From Topomyia yanbarensis (taxonomy: Eukaryota > Arthropoda > Insecta > Diptera > Culicidae), in the NCBI RefSeq assembly GCF_030247195.1, contig NC_080671.1, positions 189,017,725 through 189,081,724 on the forward strand: a stretch of DNA of 64,000 nucleotides, given 5' to 3'. Shown piece after piece: positions 35,373-46,785 of the stretch (position 1 is the stretch's first letter; each line of letters opens with the position of its first letter). Position numbers and translations under genes: made by a program. Under the pieces are notes generated by a model. That model was not told the DNA's origin and did no database searches. It saw only the letters and a list, made by a program, of their open reading frames with translations.

Positions 35373-36648
35373 TCAGCAAGCTAGAACTGGCTCAGCGTTC
35401 TCTTCATTCCGGTCAGCACAAACAAACTCAATCTCCTCCATTCGAATGCTACACTGAAGTATCCACTGGTAAAATGGGAAGGCGGCCCAATCTCTTATGA
35501 TTAATTCTTGGCTGATTCCATGCTGTATGGCAGGTTGAAGAAGCTCAGCGAAGTGTTTTTCCGAGATATTACAATCGGAATTGATTTCTTTCCATCGAAA
35601 AAATGCATCACTTAGTCTTCTTTTTACCTGTTTTGTTAAGCACGTTATGTTGATAGTGTGTTTCTTGTTGTTTAGACTTTCGCTAGGATTGTACGCAACT
35701 ACATTGATTTCTAGCTTTTGGCAGGCTTGCCACATTTCCAACGAGACATTTGGTTTCGTTCCATCGATGAAGAGTAAAACAGGAAAATGTACCTTGTTAA
35801 GCACCAAAAACTTGTAAAAAGTTTTCGTAATAAAATTGTAGAATGTCTGTTTGGTCATAGTTCCACTTGCGCTATTTCCATATCCGTAGAACAATGGCAC
35901 AGTAGCAACTAACTCGAAAGGTATTGTCTCACTATATGGATATACAACCATTGGGAAAGCTAGCTGCCCGCTAGCTGATGTTATAAGAGCAGTTGTGACC
36001 AAATCTGGTCGACTTGAACTTTCGCCATTTGCTTCAAAAAAACTCAACAGATTCAAGCCTAATCCAAATTCAACTTCATTGTACTTAAACACACGCGAAG
36101 GGTTGTTGAACACTTCCAAATATTCGAGATTCTGAAATACGTGTTCGTAACATTGCAGTAAAGACATTTCAGAACTCTTTTGATTCGAAACTGCTTCCAC
36201 TTGAAGATACGAAGTTATCTGATGACGTCTCTCGAAAGCTCGCAACCAGCTATTGCCTAAAAACACGCAATGATCAATATTAAACAAACCTTATAAATCA
36301 AATCCGTTACATACTTGGAGCTTTATCTTTAGGCTTCCTCTCTCGGGGATATGTTTCCAAAATCCATTGGGCAGCCTCTAGAAGATCGGAGCGACGCAGT
36401 GTGAGACCTTTATGATGCATATCTTTCGCCCAACGAACCATAAGTTGTTCCTCTTCATTTGTAAATGTCAACGTTGGACCCATTTGCCCTTTCCTATCTC
36501 GATCTTCGTTATAATTCGATAATGTCGTACGAGGAACATTGAATTTTTTGGCCGCTTGATATAAGGTAACATATCCCTCATCAATTGCTTCTATAGCTAG
36601 CCGGAGATCATCTTTGCTGTACTGACGTATTCTGCGTATCTTCGACAT
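35373..36648 (-). CDS. Pogo/Tigger-type transposase-derived protein, two exons, probably catalytically dead
   Basis: Exons 36648-36315 and 36256-35373 are joined by a 58-bp GT-AG intron; phases agree and give 405 codons plus TAG. Residues about 10-47 form a psq-type helix-turn-helix (LYQAAKKFNVPRTTLSNY). About 60-130 resemble a CENP-B-type DNA-binding domain (LRRSDLLEAAQWILE, then SNSWLRAFERRHQI across the splice). The rest aligns with a DDE_1 transposase core. Key positions are changed: where the family has DETGF this protein has NEVEF; the second aspartate survives in LLFIDGTKPNVS; the PPHTSH...QPLD block with the third acidic residue is not recognisable (YNPSESLNNKK). No terminal inverted repeats were seen around it. 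An intact frame with an intron, no TIRs and lost catalytic residues suggest a domesticated DNA-binding protein. A recently dead transposon is the alternative. Confidence 0.75.
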
Positions 36649-36969
36649 GGCTTCAACCTTCTGTTACTGACGAAATCTATCAACTAACAATGGTACACGA
36701 CAAATTACATAAATACCTGCAAATAGATTCTTTGGATAAGATTTATGTTGACTTATATTGTTCCTTACACAGACCAAGAATGTACAAAAAATAGTCTTGA
36801 CAAATAGTCAAACCTCTAGAATATCAAAAATGCTAAATAAATTTTAAATAACAAACTGCTACTGCGACAGACAAAACATGTTAGGATAATGCAATATAAT
36901 AATTATAATTATGTCACTTAGGACCTTTTGAATAAGTACTCTTGAATTCATGTTCGTTGTATGAAGCAG

Positions 36970-38160
36970 TACACGCTGCGTTACATAGCGTTACTTTCCG
37001 AGCCCCAGCTCGACCGGAATGACAGTTGATCCGCTCTTTGTTTACTTGGGCTTTCACTGGTTTTCCCAGGGTTGCCACTATTTTTCAAAAAATATCTGGC
37101 AGTTCCAGAGATGCCAGGTACTTTTTTCAAATGTCTGCGATAATAATTTTAAAAGTCTGGGAAGAACAAAAAATGTCAGGAAAGCTAGTGTAACCAAAAG
37201 CCTTTATATTCAAAAATCTGCAAATATCTGCAACCAAACTAAGAAATCTGCAAATATCTGCAACCAAACTACTCACAAAAAAAAGTAAACGTTATGCCTA
37301 TTGATTTTACACATAGATTTTTGCAATTAACGGAGGCATATAGACACTATTTGCGGGCACATAAACCTAATGTGTGTATTTACAAGAAATATTAATCTTA
37401 CATTCACATTTCATAACTATTAGCCACATAAAACCCCATTCTATAACAATATGCACATATAACTTATGTGTGTGCATACATAGTTTATACAGTTGACACA
37501 TAGAAGGTATGTGTGCGCGTGATAACAATAGCATTTCTTCTTCATATGAATTTTAAGCGGTTTGAAGCAAATAGAATTAACGTTTGGATTTTTTTCAGTG
37601 TAAAAAATCTGCAAATATCTGCGTCATCGAAAAAATCTGCAGCTTAAATTAAAAGTCTGCCAATTTGCAGACTTGTCTGCAAATCTGGCATCTCTGGGCA
37701 GTTCAAATAAAAATGTCTGGAAAAATCTGTCACTTGACAGCGACCTCAAAGTCATCGAAATTTGGTATACATTTTGGTCTTCATAGAATATTAATTTATT
37801 TTTGTTTTGGAAAATATGACCCAGATTTCCAAAAAATGTGTGTAACAATATCTTTAATATAAATATCTGGCTGTAGCTGTGCCTGATATATCTGGCATAA
37901 TGGCATTCCCTCTGGAGTGTAACGTAGAATTCAGAATATCTGGAAAAATCTGGCAAAATTTAAAAAATCTGGCAAATTGTCTGGCTTGAACAAATGTCTG
38001 TTCAGTTAGGAAAAATCTGGAAGATTCCAGATAAATCTGGAACATTGGCAACGCTGGGTTTTTCCAAAAACACAGGTTTTCAGCCTCGTTAACAATGAGC
38101 GCACAAAATGTCATTCCGGTTGAGAGGCTCGGAAAGTACTGTACCGTATGTAACACAACG
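36970..38160. mobile_element. TIR MITE (ACGCTGCGTTACATAGCG) split by a hAT-like element
   Basis: Left part 36970-37066, right part about 38057-38160. The arms include GAGCCCCAGCTCGACCGGAA and its inverse. A compact copy is at 46786-46990. The interruption is 37067-38056. Confidence 0.65.
37067..38056. mobile_element. hAT-like non-autonomous element packed with AAATCTGGCA/AAATCTGCAA motifs
   Basis: Termini CAGGGTTGCCA and TGGCAACGCTG are the hAT style. Flanks GGTTTTCC (37059-37066) and GGTTTTTCC (38057-38065) are an 8-bp duplication with one T indel. The interior is largely short ATCTGGCA- and ATCTGCAA-type repeats. No ORF. Confidence 0.7.
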
Positions 38161-38581
38161 TCCCAATAAAGTTCAGCCGAAAAATGAGCCGGAATGCTCA
38201 CTGGTGTTAGTTCGTATTAAATTCAGCTTCATTGAGTTCTTGACGACCGGTCTCACGAACGCCAATGCAGTTTCCTGGTTGGAAACAATCCCATTTACTT
38301 TTGCCGTCTTTGTTTATTATTTTCCACCAGCCTTGTGATGTAGTACAGTCGTGATTCGCAGTTTGGACACTTTTTAACTGGACTGCTTTTTCGTTGGACT
38401 TTCGATAGTTAGACCACAGGTTAGACCATTGTCCAACTAAAAAGCACTGAATGTCAAAATCTTATGTCAAATTTACTTTGACAATCAATCTGACAATTAT
38501 TAGAGATGTGAATAGATGTAATTACACTACTTATGTCTCCTTTGGGGAGTTTTTGACATTTGTCAGTCTGTCCAACTAACG

Positions 38582-39690
38582 CAGGGATGCCACATTGACC
38601 ATTGTATGAAATGCCTTAACCTCACAAATTTGACAGGTGCTGGTCCTTTTGTTTACAGTTTGGACTTAACAAATGTGGAATCCATTAAAATAAGCTTAGT
38701 GCTAATAATTAATTCCCAAGAAATTTTACCGCAAAACTACTTACCGATTCAGAGAACACTAGAAGTAATTGATAAACAAATAATTAGTTCACTTATTTGA
38801 TCTTGCATATACATTTTCCTACAGTAGGGAATAGGACAATTTAATTGTATGACGTTCTATAGAACATTTATACTTCCAAAAACATGATTCCCAATATATT
38901 TCAAGTGCTTCCCAAAATATCATTTTGAGAATATGAATAATCTCTAAGTTCAAGATGTAATCAACAGGACCACCATCTGTCACATTTAGTACATGACGTC
39001 ACTGTGCAATGACCAATTGAAATTTGTGTTTCGGCGAAAAAAATCTTTTTACCATCTCCCGGATAGAATTTTACAATAGCATTTACCCTACAAACAATCA
39101 TAAAACAATAAATATTATAGTTATTACTGATTCAACATTGTTCGATGCCAAGTTCTCACAGTAGATTTACTATAAAATTTCATGTAACAGTGAATTTCAT
39201 TGTTCAGCAAAAAACTGATACAGTGCATTCACATTAAATTTTACTGTTTTCGAGAAAAAATGCATGGAGAAAAATTGATTTTTTAAATGTTAAGATACTT
39301 AACCACTCCCCTTTTTCACTGTAAAAGTCTATTTTACATTGAAATTTACTGTAAAAATGTTAAAGTTTATTGTTTTTGTATTGTAGCATAACACTAAAAC
39401 TTACTGTAAATTATTATAAAATTACTGTACTGTCACAGTGAAAATCATGGTTTTCTTACTGTACATTTCTATTCGGGCTGTGATTACTAAAACAGGGAAA
39501 AAAATCTGTGATAAATTTCCAAAAAATCTGTGAAAAATCACAATAATTCCAAAACTCTGTGAAAATCTGTGAAATTTTTATCAAAATGCCAAAAATCTGT
39601 CATCTGTGAAAAATAATCTGTGATCAAAAATTGTGAAAAAAAATCTGTGACTGTGACATTACAGAAAAATCTGTGAATATGGTAACCCTG
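38582..39690. mobile_element. Possible hAT-like element with ATCTGTGA repeats
   Basis: Starts CAGGGATGCCACA, ends TATGGTAACCCTG; CTAACG on both sides. About 39490-39680 is dense in ATCTGTGA, but the left half is not, so the two ends may belong to different insertions. Confidence 0.4.
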
Positions 39691-39750
39691 CTAACGAATC
39701 AAATTCGTTAGTTGGACAGAGGTGCTGGCGTGCACGTACATGAGCCCTAA

Positions 39751-39930
39751 CCCAGTTAAACTCATTCCGGAACCGGTTCGGATTTCTGAATGGAGTCATT
39801 ATGGATTCCAAATGAAATGCAACAACCGATTCCGACTCAATCGGTTTCAGAATCGGTTGTTGCATTTGATTTGGAATCCATACTGACTCCATTCAGGATT
39901 CCGAACCAAATTCCGAATGGTTTGACCGGG
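39751..39930. mobile_element. Fold-back MITE CCCAGTT/GACCGGG, copy 3
   Basis: Starts CCCAGTTAAACTCATTCC, ends GGTTTGACCGGG. Most complete and regular copy of the family. Confidence 0.7.
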
Positions 39931-40663
39931 AAAGACAGGACGTGACAATTGGCGATTTGCGGCAAAGCCAAAATTAGTCATGCGACACCTATGATTCAGC
40001 TCATGAACTGGCAAAGTGATACAGTTTGCTTTTTTTCACCCGTAAGTGAGTCGTAGATTACAACAAAATCTTCATTATCTTCTCGGAAAAAGCTTACCAC
40101 TGCCAAAATATGAATGAAACGAGTAAGAAATTTAGTTTTATTTGCAATTATTCTGAAATTACAGCCATTTGCAACTATTTCACTCATACATTTCTTCGAA
40201 ATGTAATCGGGGTATTATTGTGGTTATGAAAAATCGTTCCATAAATAAAGTTTCAACTCGAAACCGAGACCCAATCAGTACCAATGTCAAACTCCTTCAT
40301 ATTTTGAACTACGTAGGAGATTCAGTGAAGACTATCGGAGAGAAGGATCGGCTGTGCATGATACAAAGCTGACACTTTCCTATTAGCCGGATATATTCTT
40401 TCCTCGCCTGATCTGGAGAGTTTCATGAATTTACACCATCTCATGAAGGTTTAGCTTAACTTAGGACGAACGGGAAATGCTGTTGCGGCGGCTACGGTGC
40501 TCAACAAATTACATTTCGAAACAGCGCGCATATAGCTCTGCGAATAATATTAGAAACCACTAGGTTTTACACTCTTTTTGCAAGATGTTTACTCGTCATC
40601 TTATGAAATGATGCTTTTCCTTCATTTTCATAAACAATTATCAACAAATTGATCGGTAATTTG
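39931..40663. other. Stretch before the LTR element, no recognised content
   Basis: A short minus-strand frame at 39996-40187 looks mildly protein-like (VVIYDSLTGEKKQTV) but has no family match and no splice context. It is not annotated as a gene. Confidence 0.35.
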
Positions 40664-40668
40664 GTGTT

Positions 40669-40847
40669 TGTGATGATTAACTACTGGCACCTCCAGACCA
40701 ATGAACTGGCAGCCCGGCGGCTGATCAGTTACCACATTAAAAATCTCAGCAACCCGCTTTGAAAAATAAAAAAAATGAAAAAAGGGATTCAGAATAAACG
40801 GTCGTGTTGAAACTACTTATTAATTTTCTCTCATTATACTTACCACA
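40669..40847 (+). repeat. 5' LTR
   Basis: 179 bp, starts TGTGATG and ends ACCACA. Same sequence as 45391-45569. Confidence 0.93.
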
Positions 40848-41239
40848 TTGGCGACGAGGAAAAACTAATACAAAATACAGGAAAAACAGGTAAATAAAAA
40901 GTAAATTAAATAAATTGAAAAAGCGGTCAGTTGCCTCCAATGTCGAGGAACTAAGGCAATCCTTAGCGACAGGTGACCATGATCTACCTATTCGGGTCAG
41001 GATAAAAAAAAAACGCTCACCTCCGGAGACGAGGTGAGGTAATTCCTTAGCGTTGGACAACGTCCACTCGGCTCAGGACACAGATATTAAAAACGCTCGC
41101 ATCAAAAGATGATGGAGCGAACATAACCTAAGCGGGAGATATGGTCTACCCGGGGCAGGAACAAAAAAAAAGGAAGCAAATAGCTTGGCAACGGAATATT
41201 CATAGTACAAAGATTTTTTTTTCTCGCACTCCACAGAAC

Positions 41240-42610
41240 ATGGAGGACCAGCTCCTGAAACTTCCACCCTTCGAATGCGACAATGTCGCCGTATCTCAAC
41301 TTCGACAGAAGTGGATAGATTATAAGAAGCAATTTCAGTACGTGGCAGATGCCATCGGGAAGAAGCGAAAAAAGAAACTCAAGGCCATATTCTTAGCAAT
41401 TTCCGGCCGACAACTACAGCGAGTGTACGAAAGTCTACCAGGCGGGCAGGATGAAGAAGACGAAGATGACTTCCAATCAATGATCAACAAGCTCGATGAG
41501 TATTTTGCCCCCAAAAGACATGACACATTTGAAAGATATTCATTTTGGTCGCTAAGACCGAACGCAGAAGAATCGCTCGACAAGTTCCTGCTGCGCGCAA
41601 AAGTGCAAGCAACTAAATGTCAGTTTGGCTCATCGGAGAGTGAAAGCAGAGATATCGCGGTGGTCGACAAAATTGTTATGCTAGCGCCACCAGAACTTCG
41701 TCACAAAATTTTGGAAAAGTCCAACATTAACCTGGATGATCTGACAAAACTAGTCTCTACACACCTGTCTGTGCAAAACCAGGTACGAGAATTGAACCAA
41801 TCAGATTCTTTCTCCGGACGCATCACAAGCACCAACTTTACCGGCAATGATGCAACTGTCTACAAAATTTCAAGCACCCCTGGAAACCGGTGGTTACAAG
41901 CGCATAACCGAAATGAATGCGGTAGGTGTGGTGGAAGACCGCACAGAACCGATGACACTTGTCCGGCAAAAAACGCTAGATGTCGGATGTGCAATCTAAA
42001 TGGTCATTTTGCTAAAAAGTGCAGAACCGACCCTCGAAAACGGAACGCAGCGAACCCCCAATACCTACAAAACTCATACTCGTCAAAAAGGCCGAGAATA
42101 AACGCGATCGAAGAACAGATAACCGTTGGAGATAACGAGAACAGCACACCTTCGTTCATATTTTCAATAAGCGACAACCACGATGAATTAGTATGGTTCA
42201 AAGTCGGTCAGGTGATGATCGAGATGCTAATTGACTCCGGATCTAAGCACAATATAATCGACGAATCCACTTGGAAATACTTAAAAAGCAATGGTGCAGT
42301 CGTAGCTGACGTCAGACCATCCAACAAACAGTTGACAGCTTATGCTCAACCGGGAAGTTTATCAATTCTTTGCGAATTCGAATCTGAAATTAATGTTGTG
42401 GATGAAGCGAAAGGCAGTAGCGTTCGTGCAAGTTTTTTTGTAATAAGAGGCGGAAAACAAAATTTGCTAGGTCGTGACACAGCAAAGCAGCTAGGGGTTC
42501 TTCTTGTTGGACTGCCCAGTGTTATTAACCCAAGAGCTACAAATCACGTTCGACAGACAACGGCACTCAATGCAGAAAAATTCCCTACAATTAAAGGTAA
42601 CAACTTTTAA
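41240..42610 (+). CDS. Retrotransposon Gag and aspartic protease
   Basis: The N-terminal part has a gag-capsid-like pattern (KLPPFECDN near the start, then YFAPKRHDTFERYSFWSLR). Two zinc knuckles follow: CX2CX4HX5C (CGRCGGRPHRTDDTC) and CX2CX4HX4C (CRMCNLNGHFAKKC). The protease active site is LIDSGS, with a later ILRG-like NLLGRD motif. The start at MEDQLLKLPPF is preferred; the frame is also open from an ATG at 41141. The frame ends at TAA 42608-42610, in the same frame as the polymerase that follows, so gag-pro and pol would be one protein without that stop. Confidence 0.88.
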   Translation: MEDQLLKLPPFECDNVAVSQLRQKWIDYKKQFQYVADAIGKKRKKKLKAIFLAISGRQLQRVYESLPGGQDEEDEDDFQSMINKLDEYFAPKRHDTFERYSFWSLRPNAEESLDKFLLRAKVQATKCQFGSSESESRDIAVVDKIVMLAPPELRHKILEKSNINLDDLTKLVSTHLSVQNQVRELNQSDSFSGRITSTNFTGNDATVYKISSTPGNRWLQAHNRNECGRCGGRPHRTDDTCPAKNARCRMCNLNGHFAKKCRTDPRKRNAANPQYLQNSYSSKRPRINAIEEQITVGDNENSTPSFIFSISDNHDELVWFKVGQVMIEMLIDSGSKHNIIDESTWKYLKSNGAVVADVRPSNKQLTAYAQPGSLSILCEFESEINVVDEAKGSSVRASFFVIRGGKQNLLGRDTAKQLGVLLVGLPSVINPRATNHVRQTTALNAEKFPTIKGNNF

Positions 42611-45379
42611 AAAAAACGACATAGATTAAACATCTCCCAACTTCAAGGTGTTAAGCTGCGCATCAATATTGACGATAGTGTAACACCAGTAGCCCAACAC
42701 GTACGACGCGTTCCGATAGCACTCCGCCAGCAAGTTGAAGATAAACTCAACAAACTGCTAAGAACCGGAATAATTGAAAAGGTTGATGGCCCAAGTCCGT
42801 GGGTATCCCCCCTAGTTGTTGTAACTAAAGACGATGGGGAACTACGCCTGTGCGTTGACATGCGACGCGCAAACACCGCAATAAAAAGAGAATATCACGT
42901 TATTCCCACCCTTGACGATTTCCTTGCAAGATTAAGCGGAGCCAGATGGTTTTCTCGGCTTGACATCAAGGATGCATATCATCAAGTCGAGCTGCATGAA
43001 TCTAGTCGGCACATAACAACGTTTATTACTCACCTGGGAATGTTCCGTTACACGCGATTAATGTTCGGTGTTTGCAGCGCATCAGAGCACTTTCAAAGGA
43101 TCATCGAGCAAATACTGAGCGACTGCCCCTATGCATTCAACTACCAAGACGATATTTTCGTATATGGCAAAACAGAACAAGAACACAACAAAGCGCTACG
43201 AACTGTAATGAGAGCTCTGGAAGACCATAACGTAATTCTTAACATAAGAAAATGTAAATTCAACGCAACGGAAATGGAGTTCTTAGGTCACAACATATCT
43301 CAAAAAGGAATCAAGCCAACTGACGACAAAATCATAACAGTCCAGCAATTCAGACCTCCTAGGAGCGCAGAAGAAGTTCGTAGCTTTCTAGGTCTTGTGG
43401 GGTACGTCGGGCGTTTTATTCCGGACTTAGCAACAAAAACATTCGAACTAAGACAACTAATGGTAGCCAACCAGAAGTTCGAATGGTTGGCTAAGCACGA
43501 AATGGCATTCAATGTTTTAAAAGAAGCGGTATGTACTGCACCAGTACTAGGCTTCTTCGATAATCGTCGACGTACCAGGGTAATCGCTGATGCATCTCCA
43601 GTAGGGCTGGGAGCTGTCTTAGTTCAATTTGAAGACGATACCGACAGTAAACCTGTCGTAATCTCGTATGCCAGTAAAGCTCTATCACCAGCGGAGCGTC
43701 GCTATTGTCAGACGGAAAAGGAAGCTCTGGCAATCGTGTGGAGCATTGAAAAGTTTCAACTCTACCTCATCGGCCGAGAATTCGAGTTGGAAACCGACCA
43801 TCGCCCTTTAGCGACGATCTTCAAGCCCACTTCTCGTCCTCCAGGGCGCATCGAAAGATGGGTTCTCCGGTTACAAGCATTTCGATATAGAATTGTATAC
43901 AAACCCGGCAAGGACAACATCGCTGATCCTCTGTCCAGACTTTCCACACTAAACGATTACCGCGATGTTGACAGCTCCGACGATAAAATGTACGTTAATG
44001 CGATAACCGAATCAGTCGCAATTGATGTTTCTGAAATCAAGGAAGCTTCGGATTCAGACTATGAATTAACTCTGGTGAAGCAGGCCTTGATGAAAGATGA
44101 CTGGAACGACGAAAACATCAAATCAGGCGCTAAAGATTACGTGCCATTTCAAAAAGATCTTAGTATTCTGGAAGGATATGTCATCAGAGGACGTAGACTA
44201 GTCATCCCGCGCAAGCTACGCGCTAGAATGCTGCAACTCTCCCATGAAGGCCACCCGGGAGAAACATCAATGGTATCTCGCCTCCGAGACAGAGTATGGT
44301 GGCCAGGCATTGACAAAGATGCAAAGAATGTTGTCAAAAATTGCGAAGGTTGTCGTTTAGTTGGACAATCATCTGCTCCCGAACCGATGCAACGACGCAA
44401 AATCCCAAACGAACCATGGGTTGACGTAGCAATGGATTTTCTGGGCCCGCTACCTTCTGGTGAGTACCTACTAGTAATTGTGGATTACTACAGCCGTTAC
44501 AAAGAAGTCTGCATCATGAAGAAAATAACATCAGATGATACTATTAAGCATATTGAGCCAATTTTCGTGCGCCAAGGCTATCCAAGAACCATCACCTTGG
44601 ACAACGGACGGCAGTTTATTAGTACCGATTTTGAAACTTACTGCCACACAAAAAACATAACGCTAAATCATACAGTTCCCTACTGGCCTCAGGCCAACGG
44701 AGAGGTAGAAAGGCAAAATAGGTCACTACTAAAACGACTCAGAATAAGTAACGCGTTAGGTCGCGACTGGAAAACGGATCTCCTTCAATATTTAATGATG
44801 TATAATACAACCCCGCATTCCACTACCGGCAAGACGCCAACAGAGATGCTGCGCAATAAAACAATCAGATCTAAAATCCCATCGCTTGGAGATATTGAAA
44901 CAGCTCCTCCCGCAGAAACGGAGGTCAGCGACAGGGACGCAGTCCTCAAACATAGAGGAAAAGAAAGAGAAGACTTGAAACGCCATGCGAAGCCCTCTGA
45001 ACTTCGTGAAGGAGATACTGTACTGATGCAAAACTTACTTCCAGCTGGAAAGTTATCTACAACCTTCGGAAGGACTGAATATGTAATAGCAGGAAAACAA
45101 GGTAATCGCGCAACAATATTAAACCCTACTACTGGCAACACATTTGAGCGAAATTCAGCACATCTGAAGAAAGTTACCCCCTTGGGACATACTACGTCAT
45201 ACAACCCTGACCAGGTGGAAAGTTTCCCACCGTCACCATCTCAACAATCTACCAACAACACATCATGTTTGAACGAACCGGTAAACGCGCGATCGGAGGT
45301 GGTTTCCAGACCATCACGACAAAGTCAAAAACCGGCTTGGCAGAACGACTACATCCTGGATACTCAAAGGACTAAATGA
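42611..45379 (+). CDS. Retrotransposon reverse transcriptase, RNase H and integrase
   Basis: Open frame after the TAA at 42608; the first ATG is at 42860, too late to start a whole RT, since conserved RT residues (IIEKVDGPSPWVSPLVVV) lie upstream of it. RT motifs: FSRLDIKDAYHQVEL and YQDDIFVYG. RNase H follows (VIADASPVGLGAVL, TEKEALAIVW, ETDHRPL). Integrase has an HHCC finger (HEGHPG...CEGC), and D,D-35-E residues in AMDFLGPL, LDNGRQF and NGEVERQNR. It needs the upstream gag-pro frame for expression. The stop could be suppressed, could be a fresh mutation, or could be a sequence error in the run of A. Confidence 0.88.
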   Translation, partial: KKRHRLNISQLQGVKLRINIDDSVTPVAQHVRRVPIALRQQVEDKLNKLLRTGIIEKVDGPSPWVSPLVVVTKDDGELRLCVDMRRANTAIKREYHVIPTLDDFLARLSGARWFSRLDIKDAYHQVELHESSRHITTFITHLGMFRYTRLMFGVCSASEHFQRIIEQILSDCPYAFNYQDDIFVYGKTEQEHNKALRTVMRALEDHNVILNIRKCKFNATEMEFLGHNISQKGIKPTDDKIITVQQFRPPRSAEEVRSFLGLVGYVGRFIPDLATKTFELRQLMVANQKFEWLAKHEMAFNVLKEAVCTAPVLGFFDNRRRTRVIADASPVGLGAVLVQFEDDTDSKPVVISYASKALSPAERRYCQTEKEALAIVWSIEKFQLYLIGREFELETDHRPLATIFKPTSRPPGRIERWVLRLQAFRYRIVYKPGKDNIADPLSRLSTLNDYRDVDSSDDKMYVNAITESVAIDVSEIKEASDSDYELTLVKQALMKDDWNDENIKSGAKDYVPFQKDLSILEGYVIRGRRLVIPRKLRARMLQLSHEGHPGETSMVSRLRDRVWWPGIDKDAKNVVKNCEGCRLVGQSSAPEPMQRRKIPNEPWVDVAMDFLGPLPSGEYLLVIVDYYSRYKEVCIMKKITSDDTIKHIEPIFVRQGYPRTITLDNGRQFISTDFETYCHTKNITLNHTVPYWPQANGEVERQNRSLLKRLRISNALGRDWKTDLLQYLMMYNTTPHSTTGKTPTEMLRNKTIRSKIPSLGDIETAPPAETEVSDRDAVLKHRGKEREDLKRHAKPSELREGDTVLMQNLLPAGKLSTTFGRTEYVIAGKQGNRATILNPTTGNTFERNSAHLKKVTPLGHTTSYNPDQVESFPPSPSQQSTNNTSCLNEPVNARSEVVSRPSRQSQKPAWQNDYILDTQRTK

Positions 45380-45390
45380 AAAAAGGGAGA

Positions 45391-45569
45391 TGTGATGATT
45401 AACTACTGGCACCTCCAGACCAATGAACTGGCAGCCCGGCGGCTGATCAGTTACCACATTAAAAATCTCAGCAACCCGCTTTGAAAAATAAAAAAAATGA
45501 AAAAAGGGATTCAGAATAAACGGTCGTGTTGAAACTACTTATTAATTTTCTCTCATTATACTTACCACA
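45391..45569 (+). repeat. 3' LTR
   Basis: 179 bp, preceded by the polypurine tract at 45379-45390 and followed by the target duplication GTGTT. Confidence 0.93.
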
Positions 45570-45706
45570 GTGTTTAAAAGTCATTTTTTACCAATGTTTA
45601 CAGAAAATATATGCACTATGACAGAACAGAATCAAATCAGTAACACTTTCCTTCCAGCGCTATCTGCGAGCGGTTTCAACGTAGAATCGCCAATCGGCTT
45701 CTTCCC

Positions 45707-46300
45707 TGTCAAAAAAAAAAAATGCGGACGAACATGGTCAGGCGATTTAAAAAGTTTGACGTTTGACTCAACTCGCCTGTGCTAATTGCCCCTCGGAACA
45801 ACTGCAATTTGCGAATTCGATTTAAAGGCAATTTCAATACTTAGACAAATTTTCTGGCGGCTGAAATGGACTTGGTTGTTTTTCGCGTTTTTCAAACATG
45901 GCGGTTCATGTTTGGCTTAAGATTAAAATTGTTTTTTGAACAATTGGCGTGTTCTCCCTTGTACTTTGTTTGTCTAGTGCGTTTCATTTAGCCAACGAAT
46001 GTGGGAAATTGTGGAATCGTGTGTAAGTATAGTGGAACAAGATCCCTGACCTAGAGTCTTAATGAACGTCAGATTGTGGTAAGTTTTGGAGTGCAATACC
46101 AATTTCACCATTGATTCTTCCTATCATTTGGTGGTGATTACCTATTATTCTGGTAAGTATATGTGAGTAGATAATGAATCCGAAAATAAGTATTATTTTT
46201 TATTTTCATATTAGGCAATTAAGGGCGATTAAATGGCGCGTTCCGTGGGTGATTTGGGGGCGATTTAAGGGCGGCACAAAAATGACGGTGGCAAATCGCC
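45707..46300. mobile_element. Second copy of the GCGGACGAACATGG fold-back element, right arm lost
   Basis: Matches 25732-27175 from its left end (AAAATGCGGACGAACATGG) through TTCTGGCGGCTGAAATGG to GGCGATTAAATGGCGCGTTCC. Shows the uninterrupted state of the site that holds MITE 26273-26483. Confidence 0.65.
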
Positions 46301-46785
46301 CAAATGCTGCATTTGAAATAGTCCCCTAATTGCCAGCAATTTGCTGGCAAATTGAAGGGCAATTAGCGCATCAGAGTTGGCAAATAGCCTCCCGTTAGCC
46401 AGCAACTTGCCCTATTTGACTGGGTATGGGTGCCATGAACAAAAAAGAAGGCATCATTTTAGGCAGTGTTGCGCTTGCGCATTCCTCTGTACGGAACTCT
46501 ATAATACCACAGACTCTTGGTTACACCAGCAAAACTTATAAAGTGATTCGCACCGAAGACTACGTAACTGAATCTAACGACCTGTTCAGGGTATCATCGA
46601 AACAATATGTGGAATCGTTGGACTATAGGGGTTACCCAAGTAACCATAAGCCTTAAGCCATTGCACTATATTGGTTATATATTTGAACTAATGTTGCATT
46701 GAAACTACATTACAGCATTAACAATGCAATGAAGGTCTATATTAGCATCAATAATGCATAACTGCACAGCCGACATATCAATCAA

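Larger units (their letters stand above)
40669..45569 (+). mobile_element. Ty3/gypsy-type LTR retrotransposon, full length, 4901 bp
   Basis: Two 179-bp direct repeats (TGTGATGATT...CTTACCACA) bound the element and read as identical by eye. A 5-bp target duplication GTGTT flanks it (40664-40668 and 45570-45574). A primer-binding-site-like TGG starts right after the 5' LTR (TTGGCGACGAGG), and a polypurine tract AAAAAAGGGAGA precedes the 3' LTR. Inside are gag-protease and RT/RNase H/integrase in one frame broken by a single TAA at 42608. No envelope ORF is present. Identical LTRs imply a recent insertion. The lineage within Ty3/gypsy is not resolved. Confidence 0.95.

Noticed and set aside
39996..40187. 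Minus-strand frame with a plausible protein texture (DFVVIYDSLTGEKKQTV)
   Set aside because: No family recognised, no splice partner, short. Could be an exon remnant, but this cannot be supported.
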